This document shows positions 1 through 12,500 of a stretch of DNA of 64,000 bases, piece by piece. Positions within the stretch are counted from its first letter, which is position 1. Every line of letters starts with the position of its first letter. Source of the DNA: Planococcus citri (lineage: Eukaryota > Arthropoda > Insecta > Hemiptera > Pseudococcidae); the NCBI RefSeq assembly GCF_950023065.1, contig NC_088678.1, positions 39,298,580 to 39,362,579 on the forward strand, in the 5' to 3' direction. Under the pieces are notes generated by a model. The model saw nothing but the letters and a program-made list of their open reading frames with translations. It was not told the DNA's origin and made no database searches. The position numbers and the translations under genes are program-made.

Positions 1-396
1 CATAAAAATGAAGCATAACTTGAAATTTATATTTCCTTATTGCGACCCTGAAACGTTTCCGGAACTAGGGCGGCTCTTCTTTGTTATCTATAAGACGATA
101 GTTTAGGTATATTTTTTTTTGCCAAATTATTGTTTCAAGTTTTCATCCTCTTCTTTCATTGTACATACTATACAAGTATTACGAAGGAATATGTAAAATA
201 TTTTAAATCCGGATTTGATTACCATCTCGAAGCTAAGCTAACCTTGTCTGCGATTAAATTATAAGCTGCGTAAAATACCGCAAAGTTTAGGTTAATGAAC
301 CACGTAGTTAGGTACCTACCTATGATGTAATTAATAATATTTCATTTCGGGATTATTATTTATATGTATTTCATATTGATAGGGGCGATTTTTCAG

Positions 397-515
397 GATT
401 GATCCGAGAGGTAATGGAACTTGCGAGATTAGTATCGAGGCGCCCAAAGGAGCTCCTGTCGAGAACCCAGATTTCGATTTGTTCGTCAGATTGTTCCAGT
501 GCAGGAATATGACGA
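397..515 (+). CDS. PAN gene exon a: back half of PAN module 1
   Basis: The acceptor ends TTTCAG at 396 and the donor GTAAG starts at 516. The exon enters with one base completing an Arg codon, as the later second-half exons do, and leaves with one base (phase 1). It encodes a Cys-containing segment beginning IDPRGNGTCEIS and ending with QCRNMT, the counterpart of the CQL, CLL and CEL halves of later modules. The first half of this module and the start codon lie outside the window. Confidence 0.8.
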
Positions 516-3500
516 GTAAGTAGACGATTTAAAGAGGGATGAGAGGAGGGGAAGGGATGGGAAATTTTTAAATATTTTGATGCGTATTTCGCACGACTAA
601 CAAGATTTATTGAAGTTTTAGAACTGAGTGAAAACAGTTCGTTTTTATATTCAATGATTCTTGTCTGATTATTCAGAATTGTAGGGAATTTTAAGCAACG
701 GTATTTTTTGGATCCGGTTGGAGTTAGTAGTTTGCAATGAAATTATGTAGGTACTAAGGAAACTACTAGCAGAGAAATAAAAATTTATAATTTTTCGATG
801 TAGTTATTCCTACCTACTTTTTGGATATTTTATGGTGGAAAATAACAATTGTTTGGGGAAGCAAGGTCAACATCATTCTTTACTCTTCAAGTAATGTAAA
901 ATGTCGAATACTGCACCTTTTATTCAATAGGTATCCTGGACATAAGATTGAGTTGTGATTGTCCAATCGTACACTTCGAAATTTTGAGATCTTTTTTTTT
1001 GAAAAACATACCTTAGATTGGGCCCATGCACTCAACATTTCAATTCCCCAGTCCCCAGAGTAATTCAGTGGATGGAATCCAAAAATTTCCATTCGAGAAG
1101 TTGGACTGAAAAATCATGTTTCGAACAAACAAATGAATTCAAGTCATCCCTATTTTGGAAATTGAGGATTCTCTCAATTTCAGGTATGTTCATTTTCATC
1201 TGAATGATGTAGATGAAAATAAAAAGCCAAGTTGCTGAAAATTCGCTATACAATTTCATCACCTGAACATTTTTCAATTTCTTCATCCTAAATGTTTTTG
1301 GTACTCACAAAGAAAAAATTTACACGTAACATTTCATTCTATTTTTTATAGTACTTCAACAGCTAAAAAATTAATTTCAGAATTTTTAAATGGGTATGGT
1401 ACCTAATGAGAAAAAAAACTGGTATACTGCAGTTGACATTTTTTGAAATTTAAAAAAAATAAACTTCTCATCTTTCTGAATTAAGGATAAAATGAAAATT
1501 TTTGCACCTAAAGAGCAGAATAGCAAAATTATTATGAAGAAAATTTGTTGGAATTTAATTTTGGAATTTTAAGGGGGAAATGCAATGTAAGCATCTTGTT
1601 TCGGGATAAAAATACGTAGGTGTAGAAATCAGAAAATTTCAGAATTGAATTTCAAAAATGATTATAATAAAAAAGACCAAAAATTCAAAAAGTACCACTG
1701 TATGTATTTTCCATAATAAGTAGCCCTATGCCCAATAGTCTTCCCTCTTCCAAAATAAAAAATTTTCAAAATTAAAAACCCCCAAAACATTTTTTTTTGG
1801 GAGTGGGGTTGTCGTAATACTTACGTAAGAGTTGAAAAAGAAGCAAATTCCTTGAAAAGAGTCATCGATTCAGCGTTTGATTCTTTTTTAAAAAGAGTTT
1901 TAAATGATTTGTTATGGAACTCCCTTCAAAATGAGTTGAATTTACTGAAGAAGTGATTCATTTTTTAAAAGAGTTTGTCCAACCCTGATTGTACATTTTT
2001 TAAATGTGAACAGAAGTATGGATTTTCGAGAAAATAATCAACTGTTCAATATTTTTCCCAATTAACGCAATTTTCAATTATTTTACAAAAAGTTCAGAAA
2101 CTCTATAAGTGCTTCCAATCTTCCTTTAATAAGCTGGAAGTTTCTTGGGAGTTACTTTATGAGTTTCCATACTCAAAAAGAAGTCACTCGAGTTGCCTAG
2201 GTTTGATTTGAACACGAATTTGATTTTTGGAAAGAGCAGGGTCTGAAACCTTCAAGATAAAATTTCAGTCATTAAGCAATCCAAATTAATTTTTCGATTT
2301 TTGGGTAATTTTGGAAAATGATGATTTCGTGAACTTGGTATATTTTTTTAATGCGAGCACTTTTTCGATAAAAATGATCAATTCTGAAGCCAATATTTGC
2401 TTCTTCAAACTCAATCAATTGCATCATTTTCATCCATTTTGGAGCCTCCATTGGGATTTTCGATTTTTCCAATAAAATTGTCCAGAAGGGATAAAAATTA
2501 GTTTGGTCTCCTGAAAATACAGTTCTCGGGTACTCTCCACTTGTTCAACGAGTTACGTAATTCACAATTGAACCGATTTCCGAGCGAGCACCTTTAGTGT
2601 ATTTTTTTTTCTTTTAGAAAAATAAAACAGTTTCTATTTGTAGAGGAACTTTCGAAACTTATGCAAATCAGCGTGTTTCTACTAAAACCGAACCCCTGGA
2701 TCTGAATTTCACTATTTTCCGGCATTCTGAAACCTCAAGCACAATTTTAGATTTTTCCGAAATTTTTGAATATTTCCAAAATATTTGTAAATTAATTTGG
2801 ACGTTTAAAAATCGAGTGCTGGCTTATTTTCTAGTTGTTCAACAAGTTTATTCGCAATTATTGGGGCGATTTCCAGACAAACACCTCGAGTGTGTCTTTT
2901 TAACCAGTTTTCGATTACCTATTTGTGTTTTTATGACTGGAAATGGAGGGATTCAGTTTGAAGGAGCAAAATATCACCTTTAAAACTAATATTCATAATT
3001 TTTGCTGAAAAAGTAAAAAATTAAAAAAAAAACATGCACCTACCCTTCTCAGATTATGACCATTGTTGAATTCCCAAAAATTCGTCAAAAATCAAAAAAT
3101 AAATTTGGCCAGCTGAAAATTCAGATATGGGAGTTGAACTACAATGTCACAAATTCTTCTCGTAATATAGTCGAGTGACCCATCAAATTATATTAAAATT
3201 TCGCGCTGATATCGAATATCAAGTCGTATTTGCATTTGATTCATTTTATTATCAGACTTACACTCCAATAATCCCTAAACTACGATTTTTGCGCAATATT
3301 CTTTCTAAAATAAGGTCAAAATTAGCCGCCACCTTGATTTCTCAAATCTTTCCTGGAATCCTTGAGTATTACGACGACGAATGTATGTAGAAAAAACCAC
3401 AAAATTGACGAAAATCTGTCACGATATCTTATAGGTATCGCTGTACCTACTATTGTTATCCATATCAAACGTGTCGATTTTATGTACTACGACATCACAT

Positions 3501-6500
3501 GACGTAGTTTACTCCGGTGGAACGAAATTTGCCATTTTAACCCTCACGCTTATCATTAGCTCATATCAAATGCTCGCTCGCGTACTGGCACTACGCTAAT
3601 TTGCATTCGTCGCTGCGGAGTTTATTTTCTTTGGTCGCATTGCCCAATTTTGTTTAGAGACGTATTGGCTAAACTGAAATCTATCCTAAATTCTCCCTCC
3701 TCCTTTCCTCTTCCTCCTCTTAGCAGCATAACAGCATTTAATCAGATCTCCATTCTAAACGAGTGTTTAATTACGCATCCAGTTAGAAACATTAAGACTG
3801 GTAGAATGAGCGGAAAATCTGCAAGAGCAGCAGCCACACGGTACCATTAGGTATACATGTAGGTATAGAAATCGATCGCGATACATGTACAATATACATA
3901 AGATGTGCTCCCTCTCTTTCGTTTTCTCGTAATTTATAGGCTATATACGACGTATCTGTATCTACATAACGCGCGGTATATTTAAATCGTGTGTATAATT
4001 GTAATTTCTTTCCTCAGTTACGAAACGATGCCACGCTTCCTGGAGATAGTATTTGCAATAATCAAATGCAGCTACGAATACGTTACAAGGTTACTCTGTC
4101 ATATCAAACATTTTGAACATTTTAAGCACACGTTCGCGTTTATCGGTATACCATCATCATCAACGGCAACATCAACCATCAACCAGCACAATATGTACAC
4201 TAGCACACCCTTGCACACAAAAGATAAAACAAATTTGCGTGCGCCGTAATTATTTTCGCGCTAATTATGGGAACGGAATGCGACTCGGTGTTGTTTTTCC
4301 ATTCTTCTTTACTCGAATCACCTTCTTCTTCTCGCCGCCGCCGCCACTAAAAACTCACTCGTAGTGTACGAAAAGTTACCACCTGACATTGAGAATTTTC
4401 ATTGGTCTTCTTCACCATAGTTTTTTCTTACCATCGTGTCAGTAGGTAGTTTTTTTTTTGTTCTCTTTTTCGTACTTACATTCTGTGTCCTGCACTGCTT
4501 CCGCGAAATATGGTCGTGTTATGCGCCACCGTCGGGCTTCTATGGTCGTCGATGCGAATAACGTGCGAATTTTCATTCATTTCATAAGCATATTTCATTC
4601 GATCTCACTCGGTCTATTTCGATATACTTAATTGAAACATGTGATTCGATTTACATAACGTTTTTCGCGTTCGCCGTTTTCCATTTCGCGAGCCTAAAAT
4701 ATGAGTGTCAGTGCTTTGGCTGTGTTTGTTATTCTGAATGGCATGCATAAATATGTGCCCGATGACAGTAGCGTCTCCAATGGTACCGTGGGCCAGCCCA
4801 CTTACACGATTAGTGAGTAAAATCTCATTCATACACATACACATAAATGTCACTCTTTTGCAACGTCGTTGTCTTCGTCTGCACTGCAAATAGACACCAT
4901 TTATACGGCTGATTTGCTTGCACGTCAAATGTAGTTTCCTGTATGAGACGATAATTTCAGTACTTATCACTCGAAATTACCTATGCTAACTCTTTAGGAA
5001 CGAATGCTGCATTTTCCACATGAACATCTCCAATTACCCGTAAATCTGCTTGGCTAATTTTTTCGATATGCTGCGTGAATTTCCATTCGTCCATTTATTA
5101 TGCTTCTGAATTACATATACCGAATTCATCACCCACTCAATCAACCTACCAATGCTTATGAGTTATGCTGAAGTATCGTCGCGCGTCGTTTGTAGTCCAT
5201 TTAAACAGATTTTACTGATCAAAATACCTACAGACAGTTTCTTTCATCTAAATATGCTTACATGAGGAAGATAAAAGTGTGAAACTCCACAATGTTGAAT
5301 GGCCTTTTAGGCCAAAGCTCAGTTTTAAGTTCATTAATAAAAAGTTGAAATCAGAATCCGATACAATACTCACTTTGGGAAACTCCTCAACAATTTTTGA
5401 ACCCAATTCTGTATCGTGGTTGCTCAAAGTTGAATCATTTCTTGACAGTTTTATCATTTTTGTTTTTTGTTTTTCGGGGGGAGGGGGGATTTTAAAACTT
5501 GGAAATTTTGAATCCCACTTTAAATGGTATGGAACTGAAAGGAGCTGATTCTTCCAATGTCAACCATTTTCAATAACTCTAATCAAAGGCCCGTAAGTTT
5601 TTTAAAAATGTGACCACGAAATTCAATTTTTTTCTCGAAATTATGTACCTACCTACCCCTATTATTCCAACACAAATCATGTCACCAAATTTGGTTCTTC
5701 GGGGGGGGGGGGGAGACAAAATTTGAAATTGGCTCAAGTATGACCTCGATTATCGAATATGTTTTAGGGCCATCTAAGCAGTTGAAAATTATTTCTGTAA
5801 AACCTAGTTTAAACATCCAGAAGCTATGGTGGTTCTTATTTTTATACCTAGGTACGAGTACTTGTGATCTTTTTCTTTTTTTGTTTACGATTTTCTTCAC
5901 TCTCAGCTCCTAAAGTTGTTGAATTTTGTGAAATAAAATTCACTGAAAATTTTAGCAATCAATGTGAAATTGAGTGGTACCAAGACCCAGGAGCCATCCT
6001 CCCTTTCCATCTGAAAAATCAAAAAATGAAATATGAAACAAATATTTGTTAAAAATTATCAATTTAAGCATACATCAGAATTTTTCTAAATTATATATTT
6101 TTCAAAAAAAAAATCTTCCTCTATCCCCCAGAAAATTTAGGGCTTTGGTTGACTAAGGGAAGTAGCTCTTGTTTATACCCAAGTTACTTGTGAAAAATTA
6201 TTTGCGATTTTTTTGCTCTTATACATCCCTTAACTTAAAAAGTTCTTAGAAATAAAATTTCTCTTAAAATGTTAATAAAAATAAACCTTGCGGGGAAGCC
6301 GCCTCCCACCCGTCCTCAAAATACATAAAAAATTTTAAAAGTTGAAATTTTACGTTTTTACAGTTGGTCTATTTTAATTTGGAAAGCCTTGGGCACCTAT
6401 TTAATCATTTTGACCTATTGCTTGAGAGACCAGAAGGGATGTTTTTTTTTTGAAAAAAGATTATTTTAAAAAATTCTCACACAGAAATTGAAATCTTGAA

Positions 6501-9500
6501 AACGTTTATCGATTTTATTTTATTCATTTTTTTAAAGTTTGGGACCTCTCCGTATACATAAGGAGCTCAACATTGCTTGGAGGGTTCTAGAGAGAGGTTT
6601 TCCCAGTTTGAAATATCACTTTTCTACCGGGGGGTTTTAAATTTTAAAATTTACACTGGGAAAAAAATGAATAAGTTTATTGCTTAAATTGACTCATTAT
6701 TTAGAATTTCAAGTCTGACAAAATATCAGAAAGCCATTTTTGAAAGTTTGATTAGGTGTAATTTTAGTACCTAATTCATTGATTTTTTGTTTTATTTTTC
6801 AAGTCAAACATATTGACAGAAAATTGAAATGAATAATTTTTTTCGTTTTTAAAAGTCTGACAAAATGTCAGAAAATCAAAGTTTTTTTTCAAGTTTTAAG
6901 AAGTCCGGCCGACATAATGTCAGAAATTGAACATGCCCCCCCCCCGAAAAGTTTTCAAAAGTCAACCTCACATCGATTGATTGATTATTTTCGTTTTCTC
7001 AAGTCTGGTGTAACGTCAGAAAGTCAACAATATTTTCCCCTGAGTTTTCAAAATTCAATGTCTCTGAAAGTCGATCGATTTTTTTTCAAAATTTTAAAAA
7101 TCTGGCATAATGTCCGAAACTAAAATGTCAGCATGACGCAAATTTCAGAAAGACCCCTGGCTGGCACCAAAAACATATCCATGTCAAAATTTTAAGTAAA
7201 AAACCTACTTTTGAATTTTGGTCAATTTTCAAGGGATTTTGCTTGACTAACAAATATTATACGATTTTGGGCCTATTCAAAAGTTGGATAAAATAGCCTG
7301 AAAAAAGTGGAAAAGTTTCAAAAACAGGGTTCTCACATCTACATGGTTAGATATAATAGGCATAAAAATTACAAAAGAAAAAAATTCGAAAAAACTTCCT
7401 TTGTTTAGGTATTGTAAATTTTAAAATTTGAAACCCTGTAGTGTATAATGGTTCAAGTCAGAGATCCAAAATTTTTTCTGCAGTCTGTTGAGGTTTCCCT
7501 ACAACTTAATCGCCGAATCCTCCCTTCAATTCTAAAAAAAAGATCAAAAATGACTCACTCTAGTTTAGACCACAAAAAGAAAATTTTAAATAATTTGAAC
7601 TTTGCTAATTTTTCCCAATTTTTTTCAACTTTGAAAACTTTTGAACAAGGGACGAACCAGTACTGTTTGGGTGTCTGGGGAAAGATCTTCTTGAAAAGGG
7701 GATCAATTGAAAGAATTCTACCTATAAATGATTTTTTTTTTAATTTTCACACATTTAAAATTTTTATTCTCAATTTTTTTTGTATTTTTCCAACTTTAGG
7801 GTGCCCTAAACAGGATTACCAAAATTATTTAGAAGTTCAAGTAAGGTTTTTTCTTGGATGGAAAGGGGAAGGGGGTTAGGTATGAGAATTCTGATGCAGA
7901 AATGAGGAATTAAAAAAAATAATCGACTTCGATTTACTTCATCACGAGTACCTACTTATTTACCTACCTATTTCATTCATCTCGACTTTTTTCAACTTTG
8001 AGGTTCCCCTACTAGGAGCTCAACATAGCACGTAGGACATGGACAAAGAGATTTTTTTTTTTGAAGAAACTACATATTTAGAAAATGTTGATGCAGAAAT
8101 GGGGAATTTTCGGACACCTAAATAAATTTTTTCAGCTTTTTCAATCTGGGAGAGAAGGCTCCTGACACCACTTTCTTCAAATACAGGAAAAAAAAGAAAA
8201 ATATGAGTTTATCAAAAAAAAAAGCATTTTGTAAAGTAGCTTTTTTTACATTTTTGAAAAATGTCGAAAAATTTTTATTTTTATGGAAATGTTAAACTAG
8301 GTCAGAGAGGAGAGAAAGAGCACAAAAATCTACTTATTTCAACTTATAAAAGTACAAGAAACGATTTTTCATTATTGCTTTGCATTTTCTGTTAGGTGTC
8401 AAAAACTTAAGAAAAAAACAAAACCAATTTCAAACTACTGAAGAAGGTAAAAATCGCTTCAGGTGATTTTGTTCATTTACAATAATTAAATTTCGTACTT
8501 CTCGTAATTAGAAATTTTTTCAAAAACATGTTTATTTGCACTGTTCAAAAAATTTGAAAAAATCAACACTATTTGGGAATCATTCAAAGGGGCAAAAAAT
8601 TCAAAAAGTCGTTTTAAACGATAAATTTGCCTTGGGTAAAAATATCGATTAAAATAAATTTTATCAATTTTTTGTAGTAAAATTACTTATTTAAGTTGAG
8701 AAAAATTTGGAAAATTAAAAACAGATTGTCGCACATAATTTCAGGATTACTGAAAGCAATTCTCAACGAAATTACATTGAAAAATCGAATGTATGGATAT
8801 GGAATAAAAATCCAATGTACGTGCTTCATGACTAAAAAAAATTGCCACCCACTCCCTCTTCACTCCCTTTCCTCTTATTACACTAGATTATTTCGTGACG
8901 ATGGGGAGAGTGGAAAGGTAAAAAAAATAAACGTAATAGTAATCCAACATAAAACGCCCTCGTTTCCGCATCATCCACGTCTTGGTTGACAAACGCATAC
9001 ATGTATGTTAACACGCGTAAGAGATGCGTATTTACGGCAAACCGGATATGCAAAACATCCTACACCACCGACTGCGGATGGTGTTTGGAAAATACAACGA
9101 CTGGTATAACATCACCCTTGTTTATCTCTTTCGCAGTGTGTTTCAAACGACTGGTGACCGGTAGACGTTTAATAGATCGCTACATCAGACGAACATTTCC
9201 ATGCGATTCATTGGCCAGATGTCAGTTAGCGTGCACAATTGAGCGAGAATTCATTTGCGAAGGCTTCAATTACAGGTACGTTGTGTTGGTCGAAATTGAA
9301 AGAAAAATCGACCATTTACACGATCGATAGTTAGTTGCATGCAAATCTGGTACACTTACATCACTTCGGTCGCGTTAATTTATTACACTTAGCCAACTCG
9401 TGCCGTTAATCAGACACGTATTGGTAAATAAATCTCTCTATTCGAATAGTCTATAAGAATAAATTTCGTAATTTTAAACTCAGATTCGCAACGAGCCCCG

Positions 9501-12500
9501 AAATAGGCAGCAGTTGTCAATTAACAGCGATGCCCGGTATGAACCTCGATCTCACTCTGGACTTTATCTCAGATCGTGATTACGATTTTTACTCGAGAGA
9601 CAGAAACGCGCCGGCTACTTGCGGACAGTTAACCTACGCTACGTGGAATTACGGAGCAGGAGGTGGAGGCGGCGGTTACGGAGGAGGATACGGAGGAGGT
9701 GGCGGTGGCGCTGGAGTTGGAGCTGGTGGTGGTGGTGGTTACGACAGAAGACCGAATGTTGGAGCTGATGGTTGGTGGTATAAGCCACGAGATCCTTGGT
9801 TACCCGATGGCGTTTACGGAGTCAGGGTCCAACCACGAGTTGATCCTTTGCCTCCGCCGCCGGATACTTATACACCTAGATGGAACACCGGTCACGGTAA
9901 TTTCCAAGCGTAGATTTGGTGGTTGGGTCATCATGTTGGATGTGTAGTGTGGTGAAGGTAGCACACACAGGATTTACATTGAAAAATGTAATAAACGCTC
10001 GCTGGCACCTCGCTGCGACACTAATAATTTATCATTTTTAAGATCTTGATAATATCTTTGGCCAATCCTTAACAATTTTTTTTTATACGTAAAAATTAAA
10101 CTCTATATACTTCAGCGTGTTGTATATTATTATACGTAAATTGACAACGTAGATACGTACTCGTGAAAGCTCTAATCTTTGGAGCTTTTGCGGTATAGAA
10201 CAACAACGACGACGACAAAAGCACATCTGTCCGAGACTAATAGGTTTAATGGTGTGTAACTTAATGTATTACTGGTGCTTATGGTACTTAAACAAATTTT
10301 CCTCCACGTATCTTTAGAATGTTTTGTACGAGCTAGAACTGGTTTTCGACTCCATAGGCAAGCCATTGTAATGACTTTGAACGCTGCAACGTTGTACGAT
10401 TGCGAAGTCGTATGCGCCAACGAAAAAAAATTCATGTGCAATATAATAAGCTACAGGTAAGTGTACGATTTGTCATTCTCGAGTGACGAAATTGCATTCG
10501 TGTTTATTTAGAAAAAAGCAAAATAGGAAAAAAAATAACAATTTATCTATAATGATTTCATTTTAAACGATAATTATACAAGCACGAATATACTTCGATG
10601 TTACGCATCGGAGAACTTTCAGGAAAAAATTTTTTCACGTTTGAATAATTACGTAATATTGAATACACCTTACATATGGTAAAATTAAAATTTCATTGTC
10701 ATCTCGACACCACCACTACCTCCATCGCTGCTAAGACACGAGAATTTACGAAATGTAAATTATTAAATGTTCTATTAACTCAGCGATGGAGGTGAGGTGT
10801 ATAGCACTTTTCATCCTAGTACATGGGAATTTTTCTATAACGGTGAATTTTTTTTCCTATTTCTGGGTGTTGCACTTTGAAATTCCTACAAAACGATAAA
10901 TTATGCGGTACGTCTTCGGTACAGTTATGTACTCAGACTACTTACATACTTACGTCTGTTTATGCTAAAATTGTGCTGGGTTTTCTCACTCGGCTGACGA
11001 GGTCATTGGGGCGAATTTTTAAAAAAATTGTTTTCTCGGTGTGTAGGTACAGTTCTGTTCCGTCCACCGATAATTGCCAATTGGGCGAAAAATCATATCG
11101 ACAATTGGATATTTATTTCGATTTAGTACCGGACAGAGATTACGATGTTTATGTACGAAATGAATACAGTCGTCCGAATTGCCAACCTACCAGGACTTGG
11201 GATAGTGGTAAGGAAACCGATTATATTTATGAAATTTGCACAAACATAGGTAGTAAAGGATTTTATTCACAACGACCTTATTTTGAAATACGGTGTTATA
11301 AAGGTTCATTTTGAATAGCCAGGTAAAGAAAGCGTCAAGTTAAATTTAAAATTTTTTAAGAAGCAATAATTTTTTCAAAAAAGAAATACATATTATTTTC
11401 AAGCAAATATACGTTACGAATCGATGAATTTGAAAAAAAAACACATGGTTCGGTTAATCGGTTTTGTTGATGGCAAAGGAACAACGTAGGTGGACAAAAT
11501 TATTCAAAATTTAACAAAAATTATAAGTATTATTGAAAAAATTGAATTCAAAACCTGTCTTAGCAAATTTAAATTTCAACTGACAAAATCAACTTCTTGA
11601 TTTTTAGCAAATGATTTAAAATTTTCGAACCATTATTTTTCTGAAAAAATAAGAATTATTTTGAAATTAAATTTTCACACTAAAAATAATACTAGGCAAC
11701 AATTTTTGACATTTTTTTTGTGTTCGGGTTGAAAATGGGCTTAATCGATAGTTTAGACCCTAAAACAAAAAACAGAGTGGAGTTTTTCAATTTGAGTTGT
11801 TTTTGTATAGTCAGGAGAGATGATCAAAGTTGCAAAAATGACCGTTTTTGCCCTATTTCATGAGTTTGTGGAGACATCAGTTATATGTTTCAAAAAAAAC
11901 CAAGGTCATATTCGGATTCTACGCACTTTTTTAAGTAAACAATTCACCGGATTTTTGATTTTCGAAGTTTCAAGCGCATACGGAAGATTTTTGTTTGTAA
12001 CATATTTTAAAACTCGGAGCGCGCGACGCTGGCGTTACTCCACCACGTAATCGTGGCTCGGAACCGTGTTCGCGCGGACGAGGCTCTCGCTCCAAGTTTT
12101 AAAATATGTTACAAACGAAAATCTTCCGTATGCGCTTGAAACTTCGAAAATCAAAAATCCGGTGAAATTGTTTACTTAAAAAAGTGCGTAGAATCCGAAT
12201 ATGACCTTGGTTTTTTTTTTTAAACATAATACTGATGTCTCCACAAACTCGTGAAATGGGGCAAAAACAGCCATTTTTGCAACTTTGATCATCTCTCCTG
12301 ACTACAAAAACAACTCAAATTGAAAATCCCCACTCTTTTTTTTGTTTTAAGGTCTAAACTATCGATTAAGCCCATTTTCAACCCGAACACAAACATGCCG
12401 TTGCCTAGTGTAATATTATAGTACCTATCGAGGCCCATTCGTACCTGTTTACCATTCACCTTCAAAACGGAAATTTCACCACAATATTAAAATTCTATTG

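Larger units (their letters stand above)
516..9136 (+). other. 8.6-kb intron of the PAN gene
   Basis: Runs from donor GTAAG to a good pyrimidine-tract acceptor (TTTATCTCTTTCGCAG). It joins phase 1 to phase 1 and gives a Met codon directly before the first Cys of module 2. It contains copies of a dispersed repeat near 2.2-3.2 kb, a more mixed-composition stretch at about 3.4-5.2 kb, a degenerate palindrome array at 6.7-7.1 kb, and poly-G/poly-C tracts at 5701 and 6945. No further coding exon was recognised. An additional small exon in it cannot be excluded. Confidence 0.7.

Noticed and set aside
8986..9330. Single 114-codon open frame covering exon b of the PAN gene
   Set aside because: Only 9137-9275 is coding; splice sites and phases on both sides show the rest is intron.
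9663..9947. Glu/Val-rich frame in the +1 register over the Gly-rich exon
   Set aside because: A frame shadow of the Gly-rich linker; the PAN frame fits both neighbouring exons.
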